A DNA stretch of 64,000 nucleotides from positions 12,834,001-12,898,000 of the forward strand of contig OU342631.1 of assembly GCA_910589415.1 (NCBI GenBank), in the 5' to 3' direction. This DNA comes from Malachius bipustulatus (taxonomy: Eukaryota > Arthropoda > Insecta > Coleoptera > Melyridae). Shown one piece after another: positions 22,975 through 34,650 of this stretch; positions within the stretch are counted from its first letter, which is position 1; each line of letters opens with the position of its first letter. A model generated the notes under the pieces. The model was not told where the DNA came from. It made no database searches and worked only from the letters and a program-made list of their open reading frames with translations. The translations under genes and the position numbers were made by a program.

Positions 22975-23545
22975 TCCCGTTACAAGTTATTTATAGATAA
23001 TAGAGACCCAGAAGAAATAAATAACTACCACGAAGAGATGGGTCCAGTTATCACTAAAGAAGAGATAAAATATGCATTGAAGAACATGAAAGAAAAGCCA
23101 TGGACCTGATCAAGTGACTTCTTGAGTTAATAGATGACAGAAACAGGCATCCTAGTCAACATATTCAATAAAATTTATAGAATTGGGAACATTTAAAGAG
23201 AATGGTTCATCTGTCTACTTAAAAAACCGTAGCCTATAAGGAATGCAGCGATCACCGTACCACCATCAATCTGATGACACAGTGTGACCTCCGCACGGGT
23301 GATCACACACCTCCGCAAAATTATCCATAATCAGAAACTTGACTTGGATACAAAGCGACACTCAGTTTGGATTCAGAAGAGAATTTGGAACCCGCGAGGC
23401 CCTCTTCGAATTCGCTGTGCTTGTCCAAAGGTGCCTCTAGCTTTGTAAAGTGAGCCGGAAAAACTCTGGAAAACCAGATTGCTATAGTGCATTCGATCGA
23501 CCATCGTTTGACCACCTTAGTAAATAGTAATGTTTAAACGCTCAT
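22975..23545 (+). pseudogene. RTE-type non-LTR reverse transcriptase fragment
   Basis: Translation in shifting frames gives PVITKEEIKYALKNMKEKPW, then NIFNKIYRIGNI and WFICLLKKP, then LRKIIHNQKLDLDTK, TQFGFRREFGTREALFEFAV and finally an SAFDRPSFDHL segment. The order matches fingers and early palm of reverse transcriptases of the RTE/Jockey type, in which a QFGFR...GTREA block precedes the first catalytic aspartate region. At least two frameshifts and several stops separate the pieces. It sits directly after the LTR-like island and is an unrelated, 5'-truncated and decayed copy. Confidence 0.75.
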
Positions 23546-26500
23546 TCAATGCTCATTTAAATGACCATAGTTTGACCAGGTTTAACCATCATATAATTTC
23601 GTTATACCACGTCAAAAAAAATGTCATTTCAGATTCGACTAACTTCGCAATTCTGCAATTATCTCTGGAATCTAAACGGTTCATTTTCGGGGGTTGAAAT
23701 ACTTCTGTGAAGTTGGCCTCCAAATTATACTGAAACCACTAAAATTTTCTGGGTAGAACTAGAATAGTTATAGGTTCTACTATTCTGGAGTTGTGGATAT
23801 AAAGTTTAAATAGTTCTGCGTAACAAAGCCCTTTAAAAGCAGAAATCTGTTTTGGGGGCTAACGTCACGGGGCCCCACTTTCCCCAAAAAATGAGTTCTG
23901 GTGTGCTAAGTAGCAACAAAACTTGGAGTTCTAGAGTTCCTGTATGTTTTTGCAAATAGTTGAGTGATTTTTTTTTTATTGTGAAAAAACACGCCGAAAA
24001 CGTGTTTTGATTAGAGTTATGCGTAGCCCCTGAAGAATTCTATAAAAAGTTATCTTCCTTTTTGCCAAAAACTCAATAGTTTTAACAAAACATAAAAATT
24101 CGCCCCTAATAAAAATTGTGGTTAGAGTTTTGGGTAGCCCCTGAAGAGTGAGAAGTCCTCTTTCACTTTGCATAGAACTCTACAAAGTTTAATTTCCGTT
24201 CAATTTCATTCAAATTTTCAAAGACTTTCAGAATTCCAAATTATTGTTTTTTCTACATCACGCTGCAAGGATGCATTGTAGACTTGAGAAAACTTGGAAA
24301 TTTTGGTTTAACTTGAAAAAAAAATTATCTAATTGATGTTTTTGTGTTTGGGGATATTTTTTCAAGAAGACGAATTAAAAAACGTTTACAAGAAACCGCG
24401 AGTTTTTTCGAAAAAATACTTCGAAAATCGACTAGGCCACTTTCCCTTTATATCGGTTGCCCTTGGTTTCTCAAAATTACAATTTTAGGGACACACTCTC
24501 TCCCAAACGTGCTCGAAAACGATAAATTTTCTAGATTTAAACGTCATCTTTAAAAGATGACCACCATCTTCTATTCTTATTGCAATTGTTTCCTCTAATT
24601 TAGCATAGCATCTCTCGGCTTATCGAAACCCATTCTTCCTCTCAGAGAATGTTAGAGAAATGTTGAAAGTCGAGTAATACTTTAGCTTATTCTCTCACAA
24701 AACAAAATTGGGGGCAGTTGGACCAGATAATCTTGTAGTATGGGCAAAGAGTATTGCTGTTAAGTACACCCAGTTTGATCTTCCATCCCATGATCATATG
24801 GAGATTTTACACGTAACTCCATGCTATAGTATTACATTCGTTTCCTTTTGGTCATGGGATGGTTTTTCAAGACTATTTATTGGAGTTTCTGGTTTTTCCA
24901 AGGCTTCTAAAACTATCTGAAGGAATCTTTTCTCAGTGAGATTTACCATCTGGACTGGTGTACCTTGTATGGCTTCAGATTCCAACGTTTACAAACTGTT
25001 CAGATACGACCCCCAAAATTTATTAATACTTTTTCTAGAAGGAAATTTTCTAGAAGGTACTCATAAGAAGTATATCCAGGATAACGATTTGTCAATAAAT
25101 GAGAATCTATATTTAAAGTGTCGTTTGGAAAGAGCAGTTACCAAGTAAAAAATCCTCAGTCCTCAAGTTCCAACATAATTTACAATAACAGTGAAAAGAA
25201 ACAACCTAATCCCTAATAATGAAGATCCCCCTTCTAGCTCCCGTCACTTCTCCCTCTCAAAGACCAGGATTTTCACCGGTCCGGTCAACGTTCCTGGAAT
25301 CGACAGAGACAAGGGCTCCTGTCTAATATCTTATCTCTTCTCCGTACAAATCAGATTTAAGTTCCCAGGGACGTGTTCCTTCCGCTTATAAGGGCGCCAG
25401 GCGTCGAGGGGCAGATCGACCGGATCGCGATGCGATACATGCCACCCGCATCCCGTAATTTGACGCCTTTCGCATTCAAATGACTCTTTTGTGCGTCACC
25501 GACGGCTGTTCGTTATTCGTCTGGCTGCGCGTGTTGACGGATCGGATCGGTCTCACTTCATATATCTCAATAATATATGGGGATCACTGTTCAAGTGTTG
25601 AAGTGGTTCCCCCATACTATTAATTAAATACGGTTATTTATTTAAAATTCAAGAAGCTTTTTGAAATATCTTCGTCTAGACGGCCATGAGTAATTATTTT
25701 CTCATGCAGCACGATTCTTTCTTTTCCCAGTCCGTTTAGGAAAGTTTCCCCGCCCCCGAGAGACGCACCTGCCCTACCCACGTACCAACCTCCCTACGTA
25801 GGTGATTGGAAATTCTATCAACTGATTTCAGTTAGAGCCTGTTTGAAATTCAGCAGCCGCCTGATTACCACCTACGTGACCTGACGGTTTTGGAATTCTT
25901 ACCGAATCAAATGTCCAGATCTTCGTCGCGTAGGTGTCTTATTCTAGTCGTCCCACTCACCCCCCGACCTGAAACTTTTCACTCGGTTGTCTAATAACGA
26001 GGAGTTATCAGATTTACCCAATGCGGTTTACTTGGAAATCTTTCAGGATCATTCTTCACTGCAGATTTTATGGTTGTCGTCAACTAACAAGCCGTGATGG
26101 ATTTTCCTTAAAATAAACTTGTATTAACTTCGTTTGTACAAGTTTTTTGTATAAATTCACATATTTTCTTAAGGCTACTTAATGTACTACAACCGACCGA
26201 TAACTGTATTTTGCAGCAGCATCTTTAGCGCAAACAAGCAAAAACTAAATAAATCACTGACGTCGACTAAAACGAATCACCCTACCAATTAAACGTATCC
26301 TTCAACTCGAAGATCGCTATTAGTGACCCGAAATCGCTCACAGAGCGTTGCTGAAATAGCGGATCTAATTGAGATCGGACCCGATTTCCTGATTACCCCG
26401 GCTGAGGAGAATAGAGACGCAATGCGCCAGTGAAATAGCACGCGCCCGCCCGGCAGGCAACCTCGGGATCGACTCCGTGTGGAATGGACATCGGGCAGCA

Positions 26501-26566
26501 CATGATGGAAAAGTCTGCAAGCGTTGACAGATCGGAATTCATTACCGCCTCAGTTCGATTTCATTT
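23546..26566. other. Unassigned; no Cngl 3' exons found
   Basis: I read the minus strand here for the C-linker and cyclic-nucleotide-binding exons that should follow the Cngl exon ending at 26667 and found none. Frames at 24344-24553, 24708-24920, 24936-25148 and 25191-25391 show no domain. An inverted pair of CCATCCCATGA copies lies near 24784 and 24850. The segment 25380-25560 is GC-richer but unassigned. Confidence 0.4.
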
Positions 26567-26666
26567 ATTTATGCTCCTAGAGGCGGGTAATAATTTACGA
26601 CTCCGTCATAAGTTTTATTACAATGTAGAGAAGGGATAATGATAAAAAAGCAAACATCACACTCAC

Positions 26667-27308
26667 CCTGAAACTCCTTCCTGGCGGCCGAGACCGACGT
26701 GACAATATTCGCGACGTGACCCAACACTGTAGCGAAGAGAAACAGCCCGAACAAGAGTTGAAAGATGACGAAGAGATACTCGCCCTTATTTCGAGGCCTG
26801 GGTAGATCACCGACCGTGGTCAGGGCGAGAGTGCACCAGTAGTAACTCTGCAGGTACGCCTTAACGTAATCGGTGCTATCCGAATCCGAGTACACCCAGT
26901 TTTTACTGCCGAAGCCGTCGTTCTTGTGGATGATGTGGAAGAGACAGCCGTTCCAATGGAAGATGACTAGGAGGTAATGGATGAGGCTCGTGCTACGGAA
27001 CAAGTTCGGATAGTTGGTGTGTCTCTCGGTTCGGTCCATGAACGCCCAGAACCGATAGATCTTGACCAGTCGGAAGGAGCGCAGGATCGAATTGAAACCG
27101 ACCGAGAGGTAGAGAAAGTCTAAAGGGAGCAGGCACAGGCAGTCTATGTAGAAGGTGGTCGAGTTCATGTAATGGTGCCGCAGCTTGGTCGAGTCAGTCT
27201 GCAGCACCCCATCCTCCAGGTATCCCGTCCGGAAGTGGAACATGATATCCACCAGGTACAGGAAGTCCGCGAAGTAGTCCAGGCAGAACCACACCAGGAT
27301 CGTGTTCG
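26667..27308 (-). CDS. Cngl: Cngl exon: S2 to S6 and pore
   Basis: This 642 bp exon begins after a TTTGTTTCCAG acceptor and ends at a GTGAGT donor (26666-26661) one base into a codon. It holds most of the channel core, including S4 with spaced arginines and lysine, and the TTVGDLP filter. Reading frames that run past 26667 are intronic. Confidence 0.92.
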
Positions 27309-29049
27309 CTGGAAACAAATCGAACTCGATTAATCGCGCCGTCTAATTGGTAATAGAGTCTAATTGGTACTCACCGTCTATTTCTCGGAAGGCAAAACGG
27401 TATATAATGACCCAAAAATTATAAAGGAACGCTAGAGATACGACCATGGACCAATAGTAACACAGCCTTCCTGCGGGGTCGAATACGAACGACCAATTCG
27501 GAGCACCCGTCCGCAGTCTCGAACTATAGGAGTCTGCTCTCCGGAACCCGTAACGACTGAAAAATGTAAAAATTTTACGATTAGTGTTGATTTTCAGATG
27601 AGATGCACAATAATGTAACAAATTAGCTGGAATGAAATAGGACAAGGTTATCGCGCGCCCGGACAAGCTTAAAGAACAAGTTTCCAGAACTTCAAGCGCG
27701 AACAGACGGTGACCTAAAGTCTCTGCACTCTGGAAGCTCAGGCTCTACATTCCAATACTGGAATATTCAGGATGGGCTCATCTTATTGCGGACGTTACAG
27801 TCGTTTAAAAAGTAATGCTAATGAAAACGTTTTATCAACTATTTAAAATTTTGAGTTTCTGAATATTTATAGAGCCAAGCGCAAATTTTAATACAAAAAA
27901 AATCTTGACAAGTTTTATGAAAGAATAAATAGGTTCGAGATTCCCAACTTAACAGAAGCAGAAGTTGATATCTCTATGGAGATGAAAAGTATACCTCGGG
28001 TCATAGCTTGTCCCCAAAGAAGCTTCGAAGGACATCGATATGCGAAGCGGCCCCGTAAATCCCCGCCCGACCCTCAAGACCCCGCCATCCATACGACACG
28101 CGGTATTACACGACCGACACAAACGTCAATATGGACTATTTGCGTCCGAGGAAACAAATTCCGGATTTAAAAGGTTTTACTGTAAGCCCCTACGCGAAGG
28201 CTTACGAGTACACTGACAATGTATCCGTATCTCTTCCGGTATTCATTCCGTGAATAAATGTTTCACTTCAGAATCGATAGGGATTCCAAACCGAAGTGGC
28301 ATCAATTTAGTGGAGCTGGTAATTTAGATAACGCTTGCGAATTATTTACTACCTACTTCATTTCTAAATAACGAAGAAAAAGGAATGGACGCAGTCACCT
28401 TTCGGTCCCATTACAACTACTGTTGCTATTGAGATGGTTGCTGCTGGGCGGGTTAGTGCCGGCGGCTGACGCAGGGGCGGTCCTCCAACCGGCCAGCAAA
28501 GGGGTTTCCCCGGAAGTAGCCAAAGGCACGCCAGCCGGCAGTCGCAGTCTCCCTCTCAGCTCTTTCCGACGGGCTTTCCTGCTCAGGTCCAGCTCGCTCG
28601 CCGCCGATGAGACGTTGGCCGCGCGGCTCATGCAAGCCGTGGAGATGCTGTCATGTGACGCGCTCAAGAAACGTCCCTGCGCTGCCGTGCCCGTGGCGCC
28701 ACCGCCGCCACCCGAGAGCCGCGTCCGCGCCCGCGACATCCCCAGCTTGCATCCCACCAGATCTGAAATATTAAAGATTATTTTTCCATTATGAGTGAAG
28801 CAAAAAGGAAAGAAAAAAAAAAAGGAAAAAAAAAAAGGAAAGTGACTAATGGAGCGTTTAAGCGTCAAGTCTTATTATTACCTAAGAGGCTTTGCCTGGA
28901 AACAGACTTTAGTACCCTGTGAACGCTTTCCGAGCTAGTCTTGTGTTGAGCCGAGGAGATGCCCGTTTGGATGGGAGAAGTGACGTTTAGTCTGGTGCCG
29001 CTGCTGCTCAGCCGCTCCCCGACCAGGCATCCTCCTGACGTTATGATAC
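26667..29049 (-). CDS. Cngl: Cyclic-nucleotide-gated channel-like protein (Cngl), N-terminal and transmembrane part
   Basis: Four minus-strand exons join in consistent phase: 29049-28882, 28762-28399, 27556-27375 and 27308-26667. All introns are GT-AG; the one before the last exon is only 66 bp. The product is a tetrameric plasma-membrane cation channel of the CNG/HCN superfamily. A variable N-terminal region leads to S1 (LAFLYNFWVIIYRFAF), S2-S3 (DYFADFLYLVDIMFHF), a charged S4 (ILRSFRLVKIYRFWAFMDR), S5, the pore (YYWCTLALTTVGDLP) and S6 (ATVLGHVANIVTSVSAARKE). The HYMNSTTFYIDCLCLLPLDF and GDLP signatures fit insect Cngl rather than CngA, which has GETP at the filter. The C-linker and nucleotide-binding domain are missing from the window, as is the first coding exon. 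The gene is either continued beyond a long intron or truncated. Confidence 0.9.
27375..27556 (-). CDS. Cngl: Cngl exon: pre-S1 and S1
   Basis: This 182 bp exon has a TTTTTACATTTTTCAG acceptor and a GTGAGT donor. It encodes RYGFRRADSYSSRLRTG, a conserved NWSFVFDPAGRLCYYW pre-S1 stretch and S1. Joining to the next exon restores the sequence FREIDANTILVWF across the splice, which supports the model strongly. Confidence 0.92.
28399..28762 (-). CDS. Cngl: Cngl exon: low-complexity N-terminal region
   Basis: This 364 bp exon is bounded by TTTAATATTTCAG and the donor GTGACT. It encodes a glycine, serine, alanine and arginine-rich cytoplasmic segment, ending in NSNSSCNGTE. It is GC-rich against its surroundings. 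The phase (2 bases left over) matches the S1 exon. The family is poorly conserved here, so the exon rests on splice sites, phase and composition. Confidence 0.75.
28882..29049 (-). CDS. Cngl: Cngl exon: upstream N-terminal region
   Basis: This 168 bp exon has a TTTTGTTGCAG acceptor and the donor GTAATA. The open frame (IITSGGCLVGERLSSSGTRL onward, 55 full codons) is the only one compatible with both the next exon and an incoming phase-1 junction. It lacks an in-frame start, so at least one more 5' exon is expected to the right. An earlier GTACTA at 28916 is an alternative donor. Confidence 0.65.
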
Positions 29050-29499
29050 CTGCAACAAAATTACCGATTTTTATAAAGTATTAAGCTTAATTCCTTAATA
29101 GGTCTTCCATTAAGACCATTTTAATTTGTGATGAGAAAATTCAACTTTAAACACAGTAGTTAGTGTTAGCATGACAGACGATGGACGATGTTAGTAGATA
29201 ATTGAAGAAGGGATTAATTTTAGGTAAGGTTAGATAATCCTGTAACATCATATATTATTATAAGGACGCCGACGTTTATTGAGTATTCCCACTAGAGGTG
29301 TCCACATAACTACCTCCTACATCATAAGATAAGAGGATATAACCCAATAAATGTTTCTCTTTTACCGAGTTTGATTTTCTATTTATACACCCACCAGCAT
29401 CGCCCATGCAGGCAAGTTAATCTTAGTTTAGATCACGTGGCGATCCTGCTTGTTCGTCTGCCAGATCATCAGAGATAACGAAGCAATTCGTTGGCTTCG

Positions 29500-30080
29500 T
29501 TGAGGTCGGTCACTGCCGGAAAGTCTGTTAATTAAAGATAATTATTTGACGGGAACACGTTTAATTGGGCAACATGCTTAAGTTTTAACTCGATGTTAAG
29601 GAAACTTCTTTACTGCCCGTGAAAAGAATCACAATGGCTGCGCAGTTGAATATCGTTCGTTTGACAGATGGTTTCTTGAAACGAGCCGAAACGCTCGTTG
29701 GTTTTGGCCACTTTATAATTCAAAACGCCAATTTCGTTAAGATAATAAACTATTAAGAACTGTTGTGCTTTTGTTTTAAAGACATAAAGCCATCGGGAAA
29801 GATAAAAAGACAAAGTTTAGGCAAGGTAGATTCACCAGGTGAGCTTTTCGCGTCATAGGTCTTGGACCAATCCCGATACCTTGTCGCCTATATTGCCTTA
29901 CAAGGACTCCCAATAACTCATCGGTCCTCGAACCGTTACTTTCAAGCCGACGATATTTGTGCGTGCGACGCATTTTTCAGGTGATTCCTATTTTACACTG
30001 ATCAAAGGTCTGTGAATTTACACGCGATACTTTTAGGAAAAAGGTCGCTAAGAATGTTAGCTCGAGAAAACATTTTTTAA
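29500..30080 (+). repeat. Diverged repeat pair, copy 1
   Basis: Matches 35645-36150 in the same orientation over about 500 bases. Anchors are GGTCGGTCACTGCCGGAAAGT, CTTTT/CTTCTGTTTnAAAGA, GAAAAGATAAAAAG, GGTCCAATA-like CTTGGnCCAAT, TGCGTG(C)GACGCAT, GGTC(T/C)GTGAATTTA followed by CG(C)GATACTTTTA and GGAAAAGGTCGC. There is no open frame across it. It is probably a dispersed non-coding repeat rather than a gene. Confidence 0.65.
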
Positions 30081-30189
30081 TTGATTTTAATTATGCTTAA
30101 ATTAATTGGAAGAGTGGTGAATTTTCAAAAAGAGTTCATTGTCTACACGTAACTCTAATAACCTCATAAAGAGTGTTCCGAATTTTCAT

Positions 30190-30480
30190 AGAGCGACTAA
30201 GTGACTGAAATGAGTACACCTTCGCACCCACTTTCATTGGCACTCACACTAGTTGCTCTCTCCCCTGTTGTGTGCTTCGCTATGTAGTCGTCGGAAGCGG
30301 CGGTGGTGGCGGCGGCGGCGGCGGCGACGACGGTTAGCCGACTTAGCGAACCGCTGACGCGACGACGGGGCCGAAAGTGGGGGTGGTTATTTAGCTGTCT
30401 CACGCCGCCGTCGCCTACGGAGATGTGCCGGAATCAATGAAACGCATTGACGCGCCATCGGAAGGAGAAGGAGCTGGTCT
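30190..30480 (-). promoter_or_regulatory. GC-rich CGG-repeat region, possible Cngl 5' non-coding exon
   Basis: On the minus strand a GC-rich stretch with about nine near-perfect CCG/CGG triplets (30297-30330) ends at a good donor, T|GTGAGT (30247-30242). The ATG codons upstream run into stops after a few codons, so the exon would be untranslated. Assignment to Cngl rests on strand and position only. Confidence 0.3.
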
Positions 30481-32689
30481 CTGACCTCCCTTTCAAGAAG
30501 ATGAAGGATTATTTAATGGATGAGACGCGTTTTCACTATGACGCGATGATCCAATAATCACGCCTGATTTGGCATCTTTGACTTGTTTCTTGTCTGTCTT
30601 CAGGAAATCGGCACATGCATCAGATATCAAGATCTCGTCATCTACAGCATGTAGTATTATATTTGACTAACAACGAGAGTAAGCCTCTTGTTGAACTTTA
30701 ACTTAACTTTGGAGACTTTAAAAGTACTGGAACCAACTCCGCGACTATGTAAGTATACTCTGCTTTCCCCGGATAATTCGCAATTTGATTAACGTATCCG
30801 GGGTTTGAGTAACCCTCAGGTTAAATCAACAACACGCAACACGATTGACGTAACGTGATCGTGATTACAACAAGTCTCCAAGAAATTACACATTATATAA
30901 ATGCTCCCGTTTTCCTTCTCGCTTATTAGGGAGACAACCACACCTTTCCTTTTATGACTCGGTTTTCGTATACATATAAATGGCGGAATTATCCCGGAAC
31001 AAGATGCTGCAATCTCTACTGACAAGATTAAAACTATATATACATTTATACACATACCTACATCTAGAACTAGAGCTAGAACTCGAGAGCACCGCATCCG
31101 TTTAAGTATGCACTCTTTGTAGTGGATTGATCCATGTCTTTGAAAAGTACCTAAATCGCATTGTACTCGTAGATGAAAAGGGGAAGAAGTGCACGCTGCA
31201 TTTACAGAAAAAAAAACAATCAAAATATTGTGTACGGAGAGAATCGCAAATGATAACCATTTTATCGCAACTCCTTCAACTTATTACTTTCGAGAACAGA
31301 ATGATGCAACTCATATTATATGAGAAGAGGAAACTTGTTTCGACTCTGCTTATTCGATCTAGATCGAATCAGAATCATATTTTTATTCATCGGAAGAGAT
31401 CCTTTCTAGTTTCAGTAGTTTCAGAGCTAAGTCTATAAAGAAGAGAACATAGATCCAGACAATTCAATATTACTCAAATTCAAAGCGAGTTCTTGCGCTT
31501 CAATAAAACAATCGCTTCCAATTAAGATAAGTTTCCCCTAACTTTTAAACCTTATTGTCGCGTTCCGAGAGAGGAGAGAGGGAAATGAGCGCATAGTAAG
31601 TCGGTATGCATCCATCCCCTTTAATATTCGGGAATAGATTTCGGTCAGGCGTCGAGCTAGTAGAAATTATTTTCCATTTAATGGTACCATTTATAAAAAT
31701 TCCGAAGCAGTCGATCCCCTAATCAATATCGTGGCGCGGTGCCATTAAAGTGCTCGATAAGAGCGTCGTCGGCCGGAGTCTGGAGTGCATTTTCCATTTA
31801 TTTAATTTATCTTTCCACTCCTACGGTTATTGTTACGAAGCAAAAGTAATTTGATTTCGCCTCTCCTGATTGCCGTAAAAAGAGCGCGAAATATGAAAAA
31901 TTCTCAGAGACTTCTGCCAGAGATTTCATTACGAGATAAAAAGGACGCTTAGATTTTCAGGACATCAATCGGAACAAGCAGTAATTGAAATTTTATGACT
32001 TTCCACTTATACTTATCACAAGCAACGTTTCAATTATTCTAATTCGATCATATCTGGGAATACATCACAAACGAGCTTCAGAAATTGTCATATAACCGAG
32101 AATTCTTAATAGAACTAAGACTTCTTGGAGTACTCCAATTTTTGGGGTTTCTTTTTTTTCCATTATACCTACTTATACAGGGTTATAGGTGGCTGGTTGT
32201 CCTTGATTTTCTCCATGATTATTTTTTTTTTCTATATCGCTCCTGAAGAACCAATATGGGAACTTCCGACTCTTCCGAGATCGCGCGTAAAAGTAAAAAA
32301 AAAGATACTTTCGTGGATTTGAGCTCCGTACTATCGAACTGTAATTGGCAGCGCCCTTACGCACTCCGCCAAGCTACTACTGAACTTAACAGCGCATATT
32401 GGCTATATTATGTGTTGCATGAAAAAACTTAAAAAAAAAGAAATTACGAACGATTTTACGATTTATTAATTTATAAATAAGTGTAAGCTAATTTTCGACC
32501 AGTGAGGAGATTTTTTATTTTTCTTTAAAAGTGTCAACATATGCGAGACGAATTGAAGCCAGCACTTTAAAATATATGTCGGAGAAAAAAAATGAAAAAA
32601 AAATTCACGATACAGAATCGTGATCTGGCCCATTTTCAATAGGTCGTATTTGGGGGTACCGAGCTCCGTCCCTGCCAAATTTCAACCCG
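30481..32689. other. No identifiable gene
   Basis: AT-rich sequence. Frames at 30816-31438 and 32125-32678 show no domain or splice-consistent extension. A TATACAGGG phrase at 32174 may be one end of an ACAGGG-type MITE. Confidence 0.4.
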
Positions 32690-32965
32690 ATCGGTGAGAC
32701 TTTCAGACGCTAACAGTGGGTGTTATAAAGGCTTATAAAGTTAACGGGCAGTTTTCTGTGACGGTTTTTAACGCTCATATCGACGTCTAATAATTTTTAT
32801 TAACCTTTTTGTAGTCACTTTTACGTCAAGAATAGATAAACTGAAAATTTTTTCACCTAAGCTGGATACCTTTTTCAAAAACGGCCACAGAAATCTTCCC
32901 GTAAAGCTAATGGGTCTTTATAATACTCACTGTTAGAGTGTTTCCTAGCTCGGTCTCAAAAAAAA
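32690..32965. repeat. Imperfect inverted repeat, foldback-like
   Basis: GCTAACAGTGGGTGTTATAAAG near 32710 is mirrored by CTTTATAATACTCACTGTTAGAG near 32915 on the opposite strand. Pairing extends inward through TTTTCTGTG(A/G)C(G/C)GTTTTT. The element is about 270 bp with the centre near 32825. No coding capacity. Confidence 0.5.
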
Positions 32966-33009
32966 ACGAATTTCCCGAAAAAAGACACTTCCCAGTCTAA
33001 CGGATCCCG

Positions 33010-33870
33010 CTCGTTTGTGGCAATTGAGCCAAATTTCAACTTTCTACGTTCCTCGACTACGAAATGGAATCGTCAAGTATCCTCAATGGCGCCAGCGTCG
33101 TCTTTGGCGAAAAATAAAAAATCAGGACTTCGAGTCAACTACGACACTTCTTCCGACGTTCAACGCAAACTCAAAATAGATACAGCGGCATTCTTTTGTA
33201 GAGTATTCCTTTCAGAGAACTAAACTTAACGTTCTATTAGATCCCAAAAAATTTTGGCAACAAATGTCCAGGACTTCTCAGATGTTTTATCTGAGCCAAT
33301 AGCTATTCTATTCAACCTTTCTCGCCAAACCAGTGTTTTCAAACCTAATGCATGGAAAAACTCTCATGTTATTTTTCTATCAAAAAAAAGGCGCTACGAC
33401 TAATGTGGAGAATTATAGACCTGGTATTACAAATAACTTCGCCAAAGTGTTGGAGAGGCTCACTTTTGACCGCATAAACTTCTGTATCAAGCATCTTCGT
33501 GGTCAAGCAAGCTCAACATGGCTTTATTATGAGAGGAAAATCTACAGTCACGAACCTGTGGACTATTTCTCATTATGTGATCGAAAATTTCGACAGTAAC
33601 ACACAGGTCTATGCCATCTATGCAGACATCAGCAAGGCTTTTGATAGACTAGATTGCTCTATACTGCTGAATAAGCTAAAAGCTTACCGTATCAATGAGA
33701 AAACCACACAACTCATCAGGTCATAGATATTAGTGACAGGTTTCAGTTCGTACTAGCATGTGATGCTAAGTGATCCCCTGTACGGATTGCATCTGGTGTC
33801 CCCCAGGGTTCAATGTTGGGTCCACTCTTATTCAATTTATACTTAGACGTTTTACATATTTTTCTCAAAT
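33010..33870 (+). pseudogene. Non-LTR reverse transcriptase fragment
   Basis: Pieces occur in order across frames: NVENYRPGITNNFAKVLERL and DRINFCIKHL (33405-33500), then QAQHGFIMRGKSTVTNLW (33505-33560), then VYAIYADISKAFDRLDCSIL (33609-33665) with the first catalytic aspartates, and SGVPQGSMLGPLLFNLYLD (33793-33848). These are reverse transcriptase domains 2 to 4 of a Jockey-like element; the FADD box is missing because the sequence breaks off into a mariner fragment. Frameshifts near 33495 and stops near 33725 disable it. Confidence 0.85.
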
Positions 33871-34170
33871 CCGTGAGTTTTCTCATTGTGACCTAGTGGT
33901 GATCTAGTTGGCCAGTTGATGTGGCTCCCTGACCATCTATTTTCATACTCTTGGTTTAAAAAATTTCTCACGACAAGAGAATAAAGTGCAGAAGCACCAT
34001 CATGTTGAAACCACAGATTTTCTAGAACATTTTGTAACATATCAGTTGAGACAAGGTATTTTATGAGAAATTCAGGTACCTACTGTCCATATACCATGTT
34101 TAAATGACCATCAAAAAAATGTATCATATGTAAGCAATACCACCCCATATCTTTACAGACGAATACATAT
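33850..34170 (-). pseudogene. Tc1/mariner-superfamily transposase fragment
   Basis: The minus-strand frame includes NVLENLWFQHDGASALYSLV, VRNFLNQEYENRW and INWPTRSPLG, which is the second-aspartate and third-aspartate neighbourhood of a DDE transposase. The third motif is cut short and the frame is broken upstream. The fragment abuts a reverse transcriptase remnant on the left and the solo LTR on the right. Sequence right of the LTR (34655-34800) may be the other half of the same copy. Confidence 0.75.
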
Positions 34171-34650
34171 TGTTACGAGTTTCTCAATAATAAATCACCA
34201 CCAAAAGTCTTACAAATTACTTTATTGACTAATCCAAATTATAACCTCTAATTCTAATAAACACACACAGCTGATTACTACTTGTACTAACTATCACTAC
34301 TGGCTCCCTTACTTCACACTTCACTTCACTACTGCTCTGTTCAGCTTCCACTAGTTACTGCTCTGTCTTCACTTCACTCTATGTCCAAACTAAACTAAAC
34401 ACGCAGCCGCGCGGTGGTCCTTTTATAGTCCCCCGACGCATCAGTAGGTACGTTATAGTAGGTTCATTATCGACTCTCGTAGATTGCAGAAATCCCGTCG
34501 GCCGTCAACACGTCATTCCAGACCTGCGTCGAACTGTCGCGAACGTGTCATTGACTAATCCAGTATAAAGAATGTAAACAAACAAGCAAATGGTGTACTA
34601 GAATGTTAAAGAAGTAACTGCTAGAATTTCTCCAGAGCGGTCTCGTTATA
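34171..34650 (-). mobile_element. Solo LTR with 4 bp target duplication
   Basis: A 480 bp unit is flanked by ATAT on both sides (34167-34170 and 34651-34654). On the minus strand it starts TATAACGAGA (canonical TG mutated) and ends CTCGTAACA. It carries a TATA box CTATAAAA (about 34428-34421) and a polyadenylation signal AATAAA (34226-34221), spaced as in the U3-R-U5 layout of an LTR. A 4 bp duplication is usual for Ty3/gypsy-type and some other LTR elements. No internal region remains, which indicates LTR-LTR recombination. It appears to have landed in a mariner copy. Confidence 0.85.

Noticed and set aside
26289..26501. Minus frame just downstream of the S6 exon as the next Cngl exon
   Set aside because: The sequence has no resemblance to a C-linker (expected after ARKEFQ) and no suitable acceptor in the right phase.
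28423..28794. Plus-strand 123-codon frame with a hydrophobic start
   Set aside because: It is antisense to the Cngl N-terminal exon, which has correct splice sites and phase on the minus strand.
30197..30403. Alanine-run frame as a Cngl coding exon
   Set aside because: It begins without ATG, upstream ATGs hit stops, and the donor phase (0) does not match the phase-1 junction required by the exon at 29049.
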